Origin: Hydractinia symbiolongicarpus
Lineage: Eukaryota > Cnidaria > Hydrozoa > Anthoathecata > Hydractiniidae
Length of the DNA stretch: 64,000 nucleotides
Reading direction: 5' to 3'
NCBI RefSeq assembly: GCF_029227915.1
Contig: NC_079880.1
Span: 22,134,501 to 22,198,500 of the forward strand
Made by a program: the position numbers and the translations under genes. The notes under the pieces were generated by a model. The model saw only the letters and a list, made by a program, of their open reading frames with translations. It had not been told where the DNA came from and did not search any database. Shown here piece after piece: positions 21,313 through 34,000 of this stretch. The first letter of the stretch is position 1. Every line of letters begins with the position of its first letter.

Positions 21313-23291
21313 AGCCCTTTACTTCCACTTACTGTAATCGTTAGTCCTGCATTTAGGTGTTTTTACAGACACGGGGTAAGCCATTTTTGCAGGTGCAGAA
21401 AACCTAAAAGCAATTCTCATACTTAAAGTAACTTAGATAGGTCTAATTAAAACATTTAAAATGCTTGACCCTCAAAAAAGGCTAGGTTTAAATTTTTTGA
21501 GGGTAGACCATACGCAAGCGTTGTTATGTAAACTATTACGGCATAAATATATACGTGTGATATATATCGAAACTTCAAATGTGCTTAACATGTCTGAGTT
21601 CTTGATAAACCGTAAGTTTTCTTAGACGTGCTAATTTTATACCTTTTTAACAATACAACTTTACTGGTTGACACTACTACCTCATTCAACACAAAACGAT
21701 AAAAAGAAAATTTTCTAAAGCTTCAAGAATTTTAAGGGATTCTCGACTATTTTGTCAGTGATCATCAGCGATTTTGTTGGCTTTGATTATGTACTATTAG
21801 GGGGAAATGTTAATAAAAATGTATAGTAATGCCACTGCCAATCCAACATGGATTTTTGTGAGGAAACATTATTTTACAACTCATCAAAAAGGCGAGTTTA
21901 CTAGACAGGTATACTCCATTAACAAAATTGGCTTTTAGCTGGTTTTAAAAGGTGAACTCATCAATTTTGGTCAATTTTTTCTGTAAAAAGCTGTGCAAGG
22001 AAACAGAAGTAATAGAGAATTATTAGAGGCGTCAAAATGTAAAAAGGCGAACTATGGATGATCTAAGTGAATACGTACTAAGGTGAAAAACCTTCTATTC
22101 CCCTGAGTGCCCCCTAATTAGTCTGTACTATATACCTTGTAATAAGTCTTATCAACTAATTGTTTGGTTACAGATTAATTACAGTTTCTTTTTCCACCAT
22201 TTTGCTCATGTGTTCATATAACTAGTTGTCTGCATAGTAATTATATACTGTTGTTTCTATATATTATACCCATTTGTTGTGACTTGTAGCACTGATTCAT
22301 GTTGTTGCAAATATACTAAAAACGATAGCGTGTACACCTAACAAGCAATATACACTAAGTTTTTTATCTATGATAAAATACCTATATATGTCTGTCGGTC
22401 TGTTTGTTTGTCACGCAAAATGGTACCGCAAGTAGCGAGACGTATGAATTGCGGTATAAAAAGATCGGGCCAATCGTATGCATTAAAATCCGTGTATGCA
22501 TTAAAATTAATGATATTACTTGGTATACATGCGATATCAAAAATGGCAATAGGACTGTATAATATGGTCTGCATGGTGGCAATGGTATCAGCTATTTTTT
22601 TTGTCTAGGTCAAAATGATATATTTGAAGTTTGGAAATATAGCTTTAAATACCATCCCTCAAAAGCTCTGGCTTAAGTGTATTTAGAAACTTGTGTTCTT
22701 TTTCTTTCTAGATTGCATACAAAGAGAGTGAGAGATGTAATGTTTCAATACATACGATAAAAGGAAGAAAGTGAAAGCTCACACATTTGAAGCTGTTTTA
22801 AAATGTTGATAAAGTTCAAAAATTGTTTTTGTTGAAAAAAACATTGAATTCTGCAGATTGTTTGTTTTTGTTTCGATTATTTCCCGCGAATTGTCGAAAC
22901 TCATTGCAGCAGATTCTCGGCAGAGTTTTCGTGACTTTAAGAAAATATTTTCATAACAAATTCTGAAATCTTGTGTGAAAATACCACAAGCTACTTTACT
23001 GGTCTTCTCTTCCGCGGAACAAAATGTCACGAAGTAACGCGAAAGTCTGTTATTATGAAAGTCCTGTGTATTATCTTCCGGTTAAAACAGTGAAAATCTC
23101 GACAAAATGTTCGCGCATTCTCTCGAAGTTTTCAATTTAAAGGTTTTTAACTTTGTAAACTGATAATTTTGCATGGTTATTCGCTCTCAAAATCTTTATT
23201 AATCTTGGGTTTAAGGCGATCAACACTGACAATATTGTGGTTATTTCTGGCGCTCTTTAGTTTTTGAATTGTTCAGCAGAGTGGTCATTTC
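21313..23291. other. Noncoding, contains a GTCTGTCTGT-type repeat end
   Basis: No gene is recognised. At about 22388-22412 a GTCTGTCGGTCTGTTTGTTTG run precedes a few hundred bases resembling the ends of the dispersed repeat found again at 44.4 kb. Two direct copies of GTATGCATTAAAAT lie at about 22477-22507. Confidence 0.35.
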
Positions 23292-23646
23292 ACAACCTCG
23301 TCCGCAGAACTCTTCTACGCCTATGATATTCAGTTTTAATGCATTTCCGCAAGATATAGGCGCCTCGCTGTTATATATCGAACAAAAACAAAAGAAGCGC
23401 TAGGGACAAAGTATTGTTCAAAGTATTTAATTTTGCATGCAGCTTGCGACATGCTTCGCAACCCTATTTTAAATTTTAGTATATCATGCACTATTTTTCC
23501 TTGTTTTAAGATCAAACAATCTTTGACCATCTCCTCGTTTCTATTTAAAATACGCATCCAGTCAAGATCCGTCTGGGCCAGGGATTTTACTGAGTCGTCC
23601 CATCCAGAACATTATCGGCGTAGAAGACCTCTGGGGACGAGGTTGT
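23292..23646. mobile_element. MITE with about 30-bp terminal inverted repeats
   Basis: The left end (23292-23321) begins ACAACCTCGTCCGCAGAACT. The right end (23617-23646) is its reverse complement with four differences and ends GGGGACGAGGTTGT. The element is about 355 bp and non-coding. The CCTCGTCCCCAGAG-type terminus is one I recall from short repeats in several invertebrate genomes. Confidence 0.65.
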
Positions 23647-23769
23647 CCCTGCGTCCCATATTCGCATATCTTTTACCTAAAACATCATGGAAACAATCAT
23701 CACCATCATGAAGCATTGTTTCTTAAAATAAATTTACATAATGCGTGCATATAATTTTTTTTATATATA

Positions 23770-25930
23770 TTTCTGCCATACGTCTCGGTCTAAAGCAAAT
23801 GTGCATGCCTTTTTTCAGGAAAGGCCATGCTCTTCCCTGAGTTATTTCTTCATTATAAAAAGCCATGTCGAAATAGGTCTTTTATACCATCCTTCAGCAT
23901 AGGCAAGGGCTATTTTGACAGGTGTGTTATCCAGTAGCCTTATAACATGTCCTGACCATCTTTGTCGTTTGTAATTGTTTCCGCCCATTTTACATTCAAC
24001 ACTTTCGTTCGTAAAAGTTTGCGTTGAAATACATCAATCTCAAGCTCTTTTTTCTTATTGAGTGTCCATATTTCTGCATTGTAGAGAATATTGGCGTGAC
24101 GTATGTATCGAACGTTTTCATTTTCATTTTTATCGCTACTTTCTTATTTGTTAGGATATCCTTAATTTTGTTTATTGCATAAATTGCTAGACCTTTACGT
24201 CTGGTTATATCTTCGTTCGCGTCTAAAAAACTGCCTTATAATTTGCATATTTTCCAGTTATAGCTCGATCTACTGACGTAATAATCTTCTGTTTTTTCGG
24301 CACTCATAATTAGATTTCTGTTTTTAAGTTTAGCTGGTAGTTCTTGTTTCATCTTCTCAATTTCGAGTCGATTAGATGTTATCATACTCGTCAGCATATT
24401 CAAGATTTATATTAATGTGACGTTTGCCTGGTCTTACGGTAGTGTAGTTATGTTCTTGAAGGTGGTATGGTACTGCATTACTTGATTTACAATAGTTATG
24501 ATCTTCGTGTCTGTTTTCCAAGGTTTTGGCTAAGTAGAAATTGAACTCATTCGCTGACCTACAATAACCTTGAGGGGCTCTGGTGTCTGTTTTAAAGAAT
24601 GTAGTGGTATGATTTCCGATTTTTACTGCTAATTCCACTTGGATAAGTTTAAAGACAAGATGAAGTCCTTCTGGTTGAAGTATCATTTAAAAATCAGTGA
24701 TCAAAGATTTTCTGACGATTGAGTCGAAAGCTTTGCTCATATCATACATGACTATGCGCACGCTTTCGGTTTTCGATGTAATTGTTCCATCTATTACTAG
24801 TTTAGCTGCAAAGACATGTTCAGTTGTACTTCTGATTTTACGGTATGCTGCTTGGCCAGGGGGGATGTTCTCATCTAGTTCCATACCAATTCTTTCGGTT
24901 AAACATATGACAAGTATGTTTCGTATAACTGAAAGAAGGATGATAGCTCTTAAATTTTGAGGTGGACCTTTCGGTTTACCGAGTTTTTGTAATGCACATA
25001 ATATACCTTGTATCATTTTTTTTAGGTTCATCGCCTGTTTCAGCCGTTTTATTGTGGATTGAAGGAATGTGTTGATTTATTTCATTAGGTGAGTATTTTA
25101 ATAGCTCGACTGTTATTTCGTCACATTCTGGACTTTTTTTATTTTTCATTTTATTTGCAGCTTTCCTTATTTCTTCTGTTGTGAAGGAATTATCATTTTT
25201 CCTGGCTTAACAATTGGAATCGGTTCGGCATTTTTATAGATTCCGTCTGTATGAGTAAGGATTTTTTTTGCTGTTAGCCTTTAAGTTCTTTAACTGCTTC
25301 ATACATTTTCTTAGAGTCATTGGTTGTATTCTCTAGATTTTTCAGTGTCTTGGCTAACTTTTCCTTTTGTACATATTTTATGATGTTATGCATTTTCGCC
25401 AGTATTTAATTTCCTTTCAATGCCTTTTTTGACATTATCGTTTGTAGAATTTCGATATATGTACAATTTATTTTGTCGATCTGATAATCTTTTCATGCCT
25501 TATATTTATTCTTATGTCGGTTATTACAGTTTTGTGATCCGATTTCGTTTCTATTCCGTTGTATGATCTGGAGTTATTAGCGGTAATATTCAGGGTTTTT
25601 TCCAGTGAGACTGTTACAGAATTTAATTGTTTCTTCTAGGTTTTGTTCAGTTGTTTTTTTTGTAGTAGCATAAGCGCTGATGATGTGTAGCTTATAGTCA
25701 TTTCTGACGGCAATTGTAAGGAGATGTACTTGAACTGATATCGGTTTAAAGTCGGCTTTATGTTACCTGATTTAAGCGCTATCATACCGGATCCTTTCAG
25801 ATGAGTTTCTTGTACTGCGAGAGCGGTTAGTTTGTATCTGATAAAATCTTCACATATCGTTTCTGTTTTTGTTGGATTAGGAAAACCTTGACGGTTAAAA
25901 CTTCAAAAGCGATTGGTTTTGTTGAATTTC
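23770..25930 (-). mobile_element. Decayed non-LTR retrotransposon (endonuclease remnant and reverse transcriptase)
   Basis: On the minus strand, sequence at about 25750-25620 reads VHLLTIAVRNDYKLHIISAY, as in an endonuclease domain. Next comes a linker with NKKSPECDEITVELLK near 25130. Reverse transcriptase blocks follow: LRAIILLSVIRNIL, IPPGQAAYRKIRSTTEH, VMYDMSKAFDSIV (25031-24687), then TDTRAPQGYCRSANEFNFYL and LEYADEYDNI (24686-24372). The last corresponds to the YADD active-site box but reads YADE. Downstream to about 23770 a frame-shifted C-terminal part is seen. Multiple stops and shifts make it inactive. The exact clade is not determined. Confidence 0.75.
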
Positions 25931-26467
25931 ATGTTTTGTTGTTTTATGCACTTTGAGCTAATGTAAAAACGGCAATCTCGTTAAAGATTCAAGTAGCGCC
26001 ACTGTCGACTGTTTTTTTGGTCATGGAAACAAGGTTGGCTTTAATTTTTTGAAAACTATATTCTATTGCCTTAAATATCACAACAAACTTGGACGCGTGG
26101 GGTTGGACCAGAGCTTGATTCTTCAATTCATTTTTTTAAAAATTTATTTATCTAGTAAGTAAGACGAGTGGCTACGCAAACTTGTTTATTTGATGAAAGT
26201 ATTCTGCTAAGACTTAAACTGGCCCAGGCAGTTTATATGAATTTAGCTGAACTCAGCCTTTTTAAATTCAATTGTTTATTGTCCTATATAAACCTCGTTT
26301 TTATAAGTGTTTTCCTCTATCGCTACAGGTTTATTTAAATTAATTTTTAAGAAACTGCTAGGTATAGCCATAGCTAGCGTTCGCTCGTGTTGTTGATTAC
26401 AATTTAGTAAAACACCAGCTGCAATTTTAGCTTTAGCTATCTTGTATATTTTGTTTAAGGCTTAAAG
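25931..26467 (+). promoter_or_regulatory. Upstream region of the PARP gene
   Basis: This stretch should hold the promoter and 5' UTR. A TATATAAA box lies at about 26285-26292, some 180 bp before the ATG. The ATG context is AAAGATGA. No other sites are convincing. Confidence 0.35.
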
Positions 26468-29400
26468 ATGACTGATGTTGAAATGGATGCATTGGCGGAC
26501 ACAGATACTGAAGATGCAGCAGATGAACATGTTCCAGAACAAAATAGCTCCATTCCAAAGTTATTTCGACTGTCTAGTCGTATTGCATCCTTAAAAAGAA
26601 GAGGTGTGCTTTTCTACCTTTTGTTGTGTGTTAAGATTAATACCCCTGTGCATGTATGTGCACAGGGGTATGTCTTGCATCTTCTGGTCTTTAATAATTT
26701 AGTGAACATTCACGCTTACGAGTGTGCACCTAATTTCATGATGCTTCTAAAGTAAGAAATTTATTACAGTACTTTTCCTTTAAAATTGAGATAACCCCCA
26801 TAAAAAAAATATTTATAAATATCTTCGTTTGGCGTGTGCAATGTTTAAATTTCTGTGAGGTTGTCTTTAAGAAAAGTCTAAATAATTTTAATGGGCAGCA
26901 AATAATTTAATTCAACCATGTAAAACAAGACATATAATTAAATAATATAATAAGATTTAATTTAACCACAAGTGGTATTTAATTTAACCACAAGTATTGT
27001 TAATGATGCTAATATAAAGTTTAAAATATTTGATATTGGTTTTCAAAACAGAACTTTTAAATGCATTGCCAAACGGAACAACTTGAATTCTCTCTAGAAA
27101 ATCAGTTTGTTAGTTAATTTTCATTGATTTTCATGTTTGATGAGGGGCATGGTGAGGTGCATAAATGTGTACAGCCTACAATCTTTTGAGGTGTACAAAA
27201 ACATGTGATACAGGCTCAAGTTTTTGTTTAACATACGAGGCACATGAAATGACATGTACTAAGATTTTGAATTTTGAGGCCCTGATGTGCATATGAGGAA
27301 CTTTCTATCTTAGTTAATTAATTTTCGTGAAGACTGATTTTCGTGAGATAAAAAAGTGCATTTTGCGAAGATTAATTTTCACGAATCAATCAATTTTGGA
27401 TATTTCATGAATACTATTTTTTTTCAAATCAGTCTATTTCAGATAATTCCCCAATTTTTTCGCAAACAGACCATTCTTTGATACAATGGTACAAAAAGAT
27501 GATTGAAGAACAGTGTACTGTCAGTTCAAAGAGGAAATTATTATTGGCACTTTTCGAAGAAAAAATTATGTTTTTTTAACATCGCCAAGGATGTTTATCC
27601 CAAACCAAACGCAAGGAAAGTAAAGCAATTGATGCAAAGAAATTTACGAAATGTTTGAAAAACTTAAAATTTGCGATAAATAAGGTTGTAAAATCTTTTA
27701 TTGAGAACAAAAGAGAAAAAAATCCATCTGTTTTTCAAAAATATTGCGATGATTAATTTTAGCGAATAAGTCATTTCAAGTAATTATGCAAAGATTTATT
27801 TTCATGATTTGATTTTTCTGCGAATTTTCTGGGAACATTAGCAACTCATCAATATGAAAGTTCTATCTCAGTTTTCAAAATTTTAGTTTGTGTTAATGGA
27901 AATCAGTTTTTGACTATCCTGAACTTTAAATCATCAATTTTACTCAATGCAACCAAATTAGTCAAATTTTAAATTCAGAATTAATTAAGTGTTAAGCTTA
28001 ATTGAATTTTTTGCAATCTGTTTGGTTTTTTGTCATATGTACTTAGCTGTTGCAGCCATGTTTTGTATAGCTATTTTTCATATATACATAATACATTGGG
28101 TAGTATAATTTATATAATTAATTCTTTTTTTAACACACTTTTTTCTCAGTCTGTTTGCACTTAACTTTATGAAAACAAACAGCCTGAAGTATATAAACAC
28201 CTTATACGATTGCCCTTACTTCGGTTGTTGACTAGCAGAGCTTTGTCTTTTGATGTCAAGGGTACGCTATAACAGGCCTGTGTAAGTGTTATGTTAACAG
28301 TAGTAACACATGAGCATTGATTGGAAGACCTGGTTGGCCTGGTTTGAAGGTCATTATTGTATACCATGTGCAACCCGTACTAGCATGGTAAACATGTAGG
28401 TTATGCAGGGAAGAATTGTGATGATGATGGACATTAGTGTATATATATAAAGTGAATGCACCAATTATCGTCATGTGGACATTATAAATGTTTAAAATTC
28501 TTAGTGAAGTTAGAAATCTAAAAATTTAAGTTTTTTAAGCAAATAGTTTAGGAATAACAATAGTCAACATGTATTTGTGTATTTTAGATGTACAACTGCA
28601 ATTTTTATGATCTATTTATGCATGCTTCTGAATTATAGGAAAACATCGAGAACCAAAAGAAACTGAAAATGAATTTGAATTTTATGCAGATGACCACGTA
28701 ACAGTTAGAGCACCAAATAACTTATTTTATTTGGCAAAAATTCTTGAAGATGTGTCAGATGAAACAGAACAAATTAATGTTGCCTGGTATGATTTGGTAT
28801 GTTCTAATACATACAAGGTATGGTTAAAAAGGATTCTGATCAGAATTGTGTTAAGATATTTTTATTTTTATGTGTATGATAAAAATTCTAAATATATACT
28901 TGATGATATATAATAATCGGTTTAGGTTTCATATGATGATTCAATTTACAGAGCAACCATCATTACACAAGTTAAAGTGAAGGAAGACAAAAAATCTGGT
29001 TTGTATTTTATAGCAAAACAAAGTTTACAAGAAACAAATCAGCTTTTGAGAGAAGCAGTTGGTGGTGTTAAAGTTATTGGGAGTCAGGATAACATTGGTA
29101 ATGTTATTGAAGCAGACAGTGAAAAGGGTTAGTGACTCTTCTGTTATATACAGGCACTCAGTATTTCTGATGAATATACGTTTGTCCTCACAAGAAGGAA
29201 GAGGTTCATGCAATAACAAACAAAGGAAAGCGAAAGATATGGAACTATATATGAATTGTGTATATTCACTCTCTAAACAAACTGTAATTTTACCTCCATT
29301 TTTACGTCCATTCCATTATAGGTTCTGAGACTGAGGAACCACTGAAGAAAAGACCTAGAAGAAGTAGAGATGGTAAAGCTAAACCAGGCAAGCCAAAAGG

Positions 29401-31022
29401 GCCAAGTTCTGCAAAAACAAAAACGAAAATTCAGAAAAATCTGATTCCCAACTTAGACATTGAATTACTGGAGAAAGACCCTGTGTTTGGAGAGCCAAAT
29501 GACATACCTTTAATTTCAGTAAAATGGGGAATAAAGTCTGTCTTACTAGATGACATGAAAGAATTGAAGCGCTTACACAAAGATACAGCCAATATATACA
29601 CCGTTCACTGGGCAAGAAGTCCGCATCTGAGTTATGGACCTGTGCACTATGCCTTGTTAATGGAGAATAAGGAAGCATTAAAGATTTTACATGATCTCGA
29701 AGACAGAGATGATGTTAATGCTGAAAGACCTAAAACAAACTTAGAAGAGATATCAACAGGAGGGTTTGTATCACCTTTTTTTCTCTCATTTTTAACTCTC
29801 TCTCCATTTTATACTTTCTTTTGTTTTACCTCTGTGAAATGTACTTTATTGGGATTAACTTTTGATGGATGGCTTTATCGATAGAACCTAAATGTTTCCA
29901 TTTAAATTTAATTTTGCATATAGTGTTCTTTCCAACCCTCACAATTTGCATTTGCAATTACAGAGGTAAATCTTGTTTGCAGGGGCACTTCTTCACATTG
30001 GTTAACAACACACACTAACAGTCTTTTAAAACATTTAAAAAAAAATACAGTGAAGAATCTTTTGGCCAGAAAGATTAGTGAGCTGGCCGGCCTTTTTGAT
30101 TTTTTTAAAATTATTTTCAATGATCTACATTTACCATAAAATGTAGTCAATAAAAGTGTTATTTCTCACATGTAAATAAATCTTATCATTGTGAAGAAAT
30201 TTAAATTTATTTAATTAACACAAAGCCAGAATGGAACATCTTATTGGTTATATACTTTCTCCAATAATTTAACCACTGGTGCTTATTCAAAAGTTACAGT
30301 TTCATTTATGTGGGCTGAAGTTCCTGGGCTTTTATGATGCTGGAACTGTATGTGTTGACAAAATAGTATTTGCAGAGAGACGTCAAGCGATCTTAATATG
30401 CATTTAGCAATGTTTGCCCTTTTTTTAAATTTTAAGGATTGCCTTAATTTTTTTGTGGATATTGTGGATTGGAATAGTAGATGCTTGACAAAACATTATT
30501 GTGGATTTTAGGTTACAAACATGATTTTAAGATCTAAATTAAAGAGTCAAAGTTTTCGCATGCATTTTTGGAACAAAGCTATTGTAAAAATTGCACTAGT
30601 TTAAGGCTAACATGTTTTTATAAAGATTTAAAAAATTCCCAGATTATCTCTTTTCTCCTAATTTTTTTTGGATGACGTCAATGCTAACATTTTATAAGAG
30701 TTGTGCCGAAAAAAATATATGAAATATATATACGTAATTTAATCCCTGCAAAGTTTAATCCTTTAATTCCTGCAAAGTTGAATCCTGGTAAAGTGTGCAT
30801 GTTTGTAAAAATTTTATGTTTAGATATGACTTCCGTACATTTGGGCATGCTGTTCGAGTTGTCACAGTTAGTAGAGGAAATCAAGAGGGAAACAATGCTT
30901 TTGTGTCTGATAATGATGGTGAAATTTTTACGGACATTGATTTGCAATTAAAATTTGCACTTAAGCACAATCTTTCATATGATTTCATCATGTGGTACTT
31001 TAAAAGGCTCTTAAAAATGAAG
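26468..31022 (+). CDS. PARP exons 1-5: acidic N terminus, possible reader-like domain, basic NLS
   Basis: Exon 1 gives an acidic tail (MTDVEMDALADTDTEDAADE). Exons 2-3 encode FYADDHVTVRAP, FYLAKILEDV, INVAWYDL, then VSYDDSIYRATIITQVKV. The rhythm of HVTV, YLAKI, VAWYD is reminiscent of BAH or Tudor-like folds, but I cannot assign it. Exon 4 has a strong nuclear localisation signal KKRPRRSRDGK followed by a Lys/Pro linker. It then reads DIPLISVKWGIKSVLLDDMK and YGPVHYALLMENKEALKIL, the first ankyrin-like helices. Exon 5 has DIDLQLKFALKHNLSYDFIM. Introns 1 and 5 are about 2.0 and 2.9 kb. Confidence 0.8.
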
Positions 31023-34000
31023 GTAAGAACTTTTTCTTTGTTTGGAAATATGTGATCTCTCCGAATTGGCATTACTGTGAGGGTAAAATACTGACTTGCT
31101 GCCTGTAAACCATAATACCCTATTATTCAACTTTGAAAAGTTAAAATAGAGGCCCATAAAAAGAGAATTAAATTTCCCACTACACAGTACTCAAGTCAGT
31201 TTTTTTGAAATCAGTTACGGAGTCTAAGAGATGTATACCATTGTAACGCTCAGCGTTAATTTGAGAATTTAATTTCAACTTTTTCAGTATTAAGAGGCGT
31301 TAAAAAGGAATATGGTGATGCATTATTACTGCATCTCAGTTATGTGGTTATTTTTTATCATCATGAAATTTCTACACTTCGTCCTTAGTATTAAATCTCA
31401 GACTAAGTGTTTTTATAAGCCATATTTTTATATAAAAAACATGTACTATTTAAATCCCTTTTATCCATATTCTATTTTATCCATATTCTATACACTCTCC
31501 TTTGTGAATGAATTAACTAATTTTCCTCATATTTTAAATATGAAAGCTAATGGTAACCTTGTGGCAGAGTGCTGTTCACTTCCAGTACTGAAGGTCTTGG
31601 GTTCAAACCTTCGTCAAGTCATGCTAGAGACTAAGTGTGAATCTATCCTTTTTGCTTAGCGCAGAATAGGATTGATATCTTAGGCGATTGTCTAGTTGAG
31701 TGATTGCTGTGCTTGTACAAATTTTGTAGCTCAAATTGGAGCGTAAATGCACCAGGTCCCCCTTCGCAAGACCCTCGTTGATAGTAGTATCAATAGAAAC
31801 TGAAGAGGCTATCCTGGGTAAATAATTTCAATAATAATAATCCATCAAAGCAAAACGAAAATGTGATATGATTATGCACGCTTTTTTGTAAGAACATGAA
31901 AATCCAATTTTGCTGAAAAAAGCTAAGAACAGCCTTAGTCTGAATTCACCTCTACACATTATATTTTTTTTAGTGCTATAGTTCATGAATAGTGTAATAT
32001 TATCATCAAGTAAAACAACTAATTTGTCCATAAACATAAATGTTCGGAAAGTTTAAGAAAAAAATTAAACCAAATTCCAAAGCTTATGGTATTAGGAACG
32101 AAAGTTTGAACAGTAGCCCAAGGTTGATTTTCACAGGCTTCTGTAAAATGAACTTGTATAATGGCTAACAGCAAGGATGTTTGAATTTATTAATAATAAT
32201 TAATTTTTGTTAATTTGATTCAATTTGATAAACTGGATTAAAGCAGTCACTAACCAAAAATCAAATTTATTTATTTAATTTGTATATTTAATTTTTAAAA
32301 CCAAATTTTTTACAGAATTTAATTGCTTTAAGTTCATGAAAAATTTTAAGAATTTAGCAGGAAAAACGTATTTCAATTGAAATGAGTAGATGCAACAAAT
32401 TCTGTTTGCAATGAACAGTTAAGAAATATCTTTGGGAAGGGAAGCCTCCCTCAGACCCTTTTTTATATGTACAACCAGTATACCTCACGCCTCGAACGTC
32501 AGGCACATAAGTATATTTGATGTCCTGAACATCAGACACATTCTTATTACTGGCAGTCTTCATGCTATGAGCATCAGGCGCACGACACAGTTAAGATGAT
32601 CTGAGAGTCAGGCACATGACATGCCCTGAGCATCAGGCGCATGTTTTATATTCATGTGATGATTACAGTTATAATATCATGGTTGACATGCTCTAAGCGT
32701 CAGGTACGTATTTCCTAAATGGCTTATGAAGGAGGTGCAGCATGTATTCAAGCTTAAAGAAAATTTAAATGTTGAACTGAAGGTACATTTTTGTATTAAA
32801 AACAGCTTTGTGTGCTGTGAAATAATCACAATAATTTCAATATCAACAGATTCAACACTGGGTCATTATTCAATCCTATGCTTAATATAAACTCCTATTT
32901 CATTCCTGTATAATTCTCAGTCTGATCTCTTAAGATTATGTCTACTGATATTTATACAAATGATGAAGGGATGCGTTGTGCAATACCAAAATCTGTAGTT
33001 CTCCCTGGCTCAAAATAACCATTAAAGTGTCCAACCATATAGTAAAAAGAAGCAAAAAGAAAACACATAACTTGATCTGTGTCAATTTGCCATGATGCTA
33101 AATTTAAATTCTGAATATGCTGTAGCGGTACGTTTAATTCATTAGAAGTTCAGTGTTATAACGATGCTGCTCACGAGACAAAGAGAATAAACTGAGTATT
33201 AATACTGCAACTATTCTTTCAACTTTTTAGCAAAAAATAAAAAAATATTCTGCATGCTACTCAACAATGGTCTGGGTAAACAGCAACATATAAAAAGAGA
33301 GTTTGTTTTAGATGTTTTGCTTACGTCAGCAGTGTAGTGCAGATAAAAAGAATTGGCGAAATTTATTTATTCTTTGTCTGTGATGTGTAGAGGTTGAAAT
33401 ACTGCTCAAAATAATGTACAGGACAATGTACGCCTAAAGAGATATAAGGGTTGCTTTTGCTGATGTCAGCAAATAACTTTGAAAACACAAAAAGAAATTT
33501 GTATAACATTGCCTTCATCCTATAGATCTTCAAACGCTGATCAAGAAAATGTATAGGATGATGTATCTTTGACAAACGGTTGCAGAGATATTTGGGTTTA
33601 AAGGTTTTTTAATGACTTCATCAACCCGTCCACCCTGAAACGGATTCGGGCACCCAGGTTTGAGAAGCATACCCAAATTGGTCCCAGGTAGTCCCTAGTT
33701 ACCTTCGTTTCCAAGTAATTTAGCCTCAAAGTTTTCAGTGCACTGTAATGGCTAATGGTTAACACCATTAATATGCCTAATAATGCTAAAAAGCAAACTG
33801 CTCTAAATTTCAGACCATGCTACACGTGCAAAATTATTTTTTAACTTTGAAGAAAACTATTGAGACTTAACTTATCAACTAATTTAGGATGACGAATTGT
33901 ATGACATGATGTACGTAGCTATAGAAAACGGACACTATAAGTTAGCTGGTGCTATCATGACAAATGCTGTTAAAACAGACGCGTATGGGTATAATTTTTT

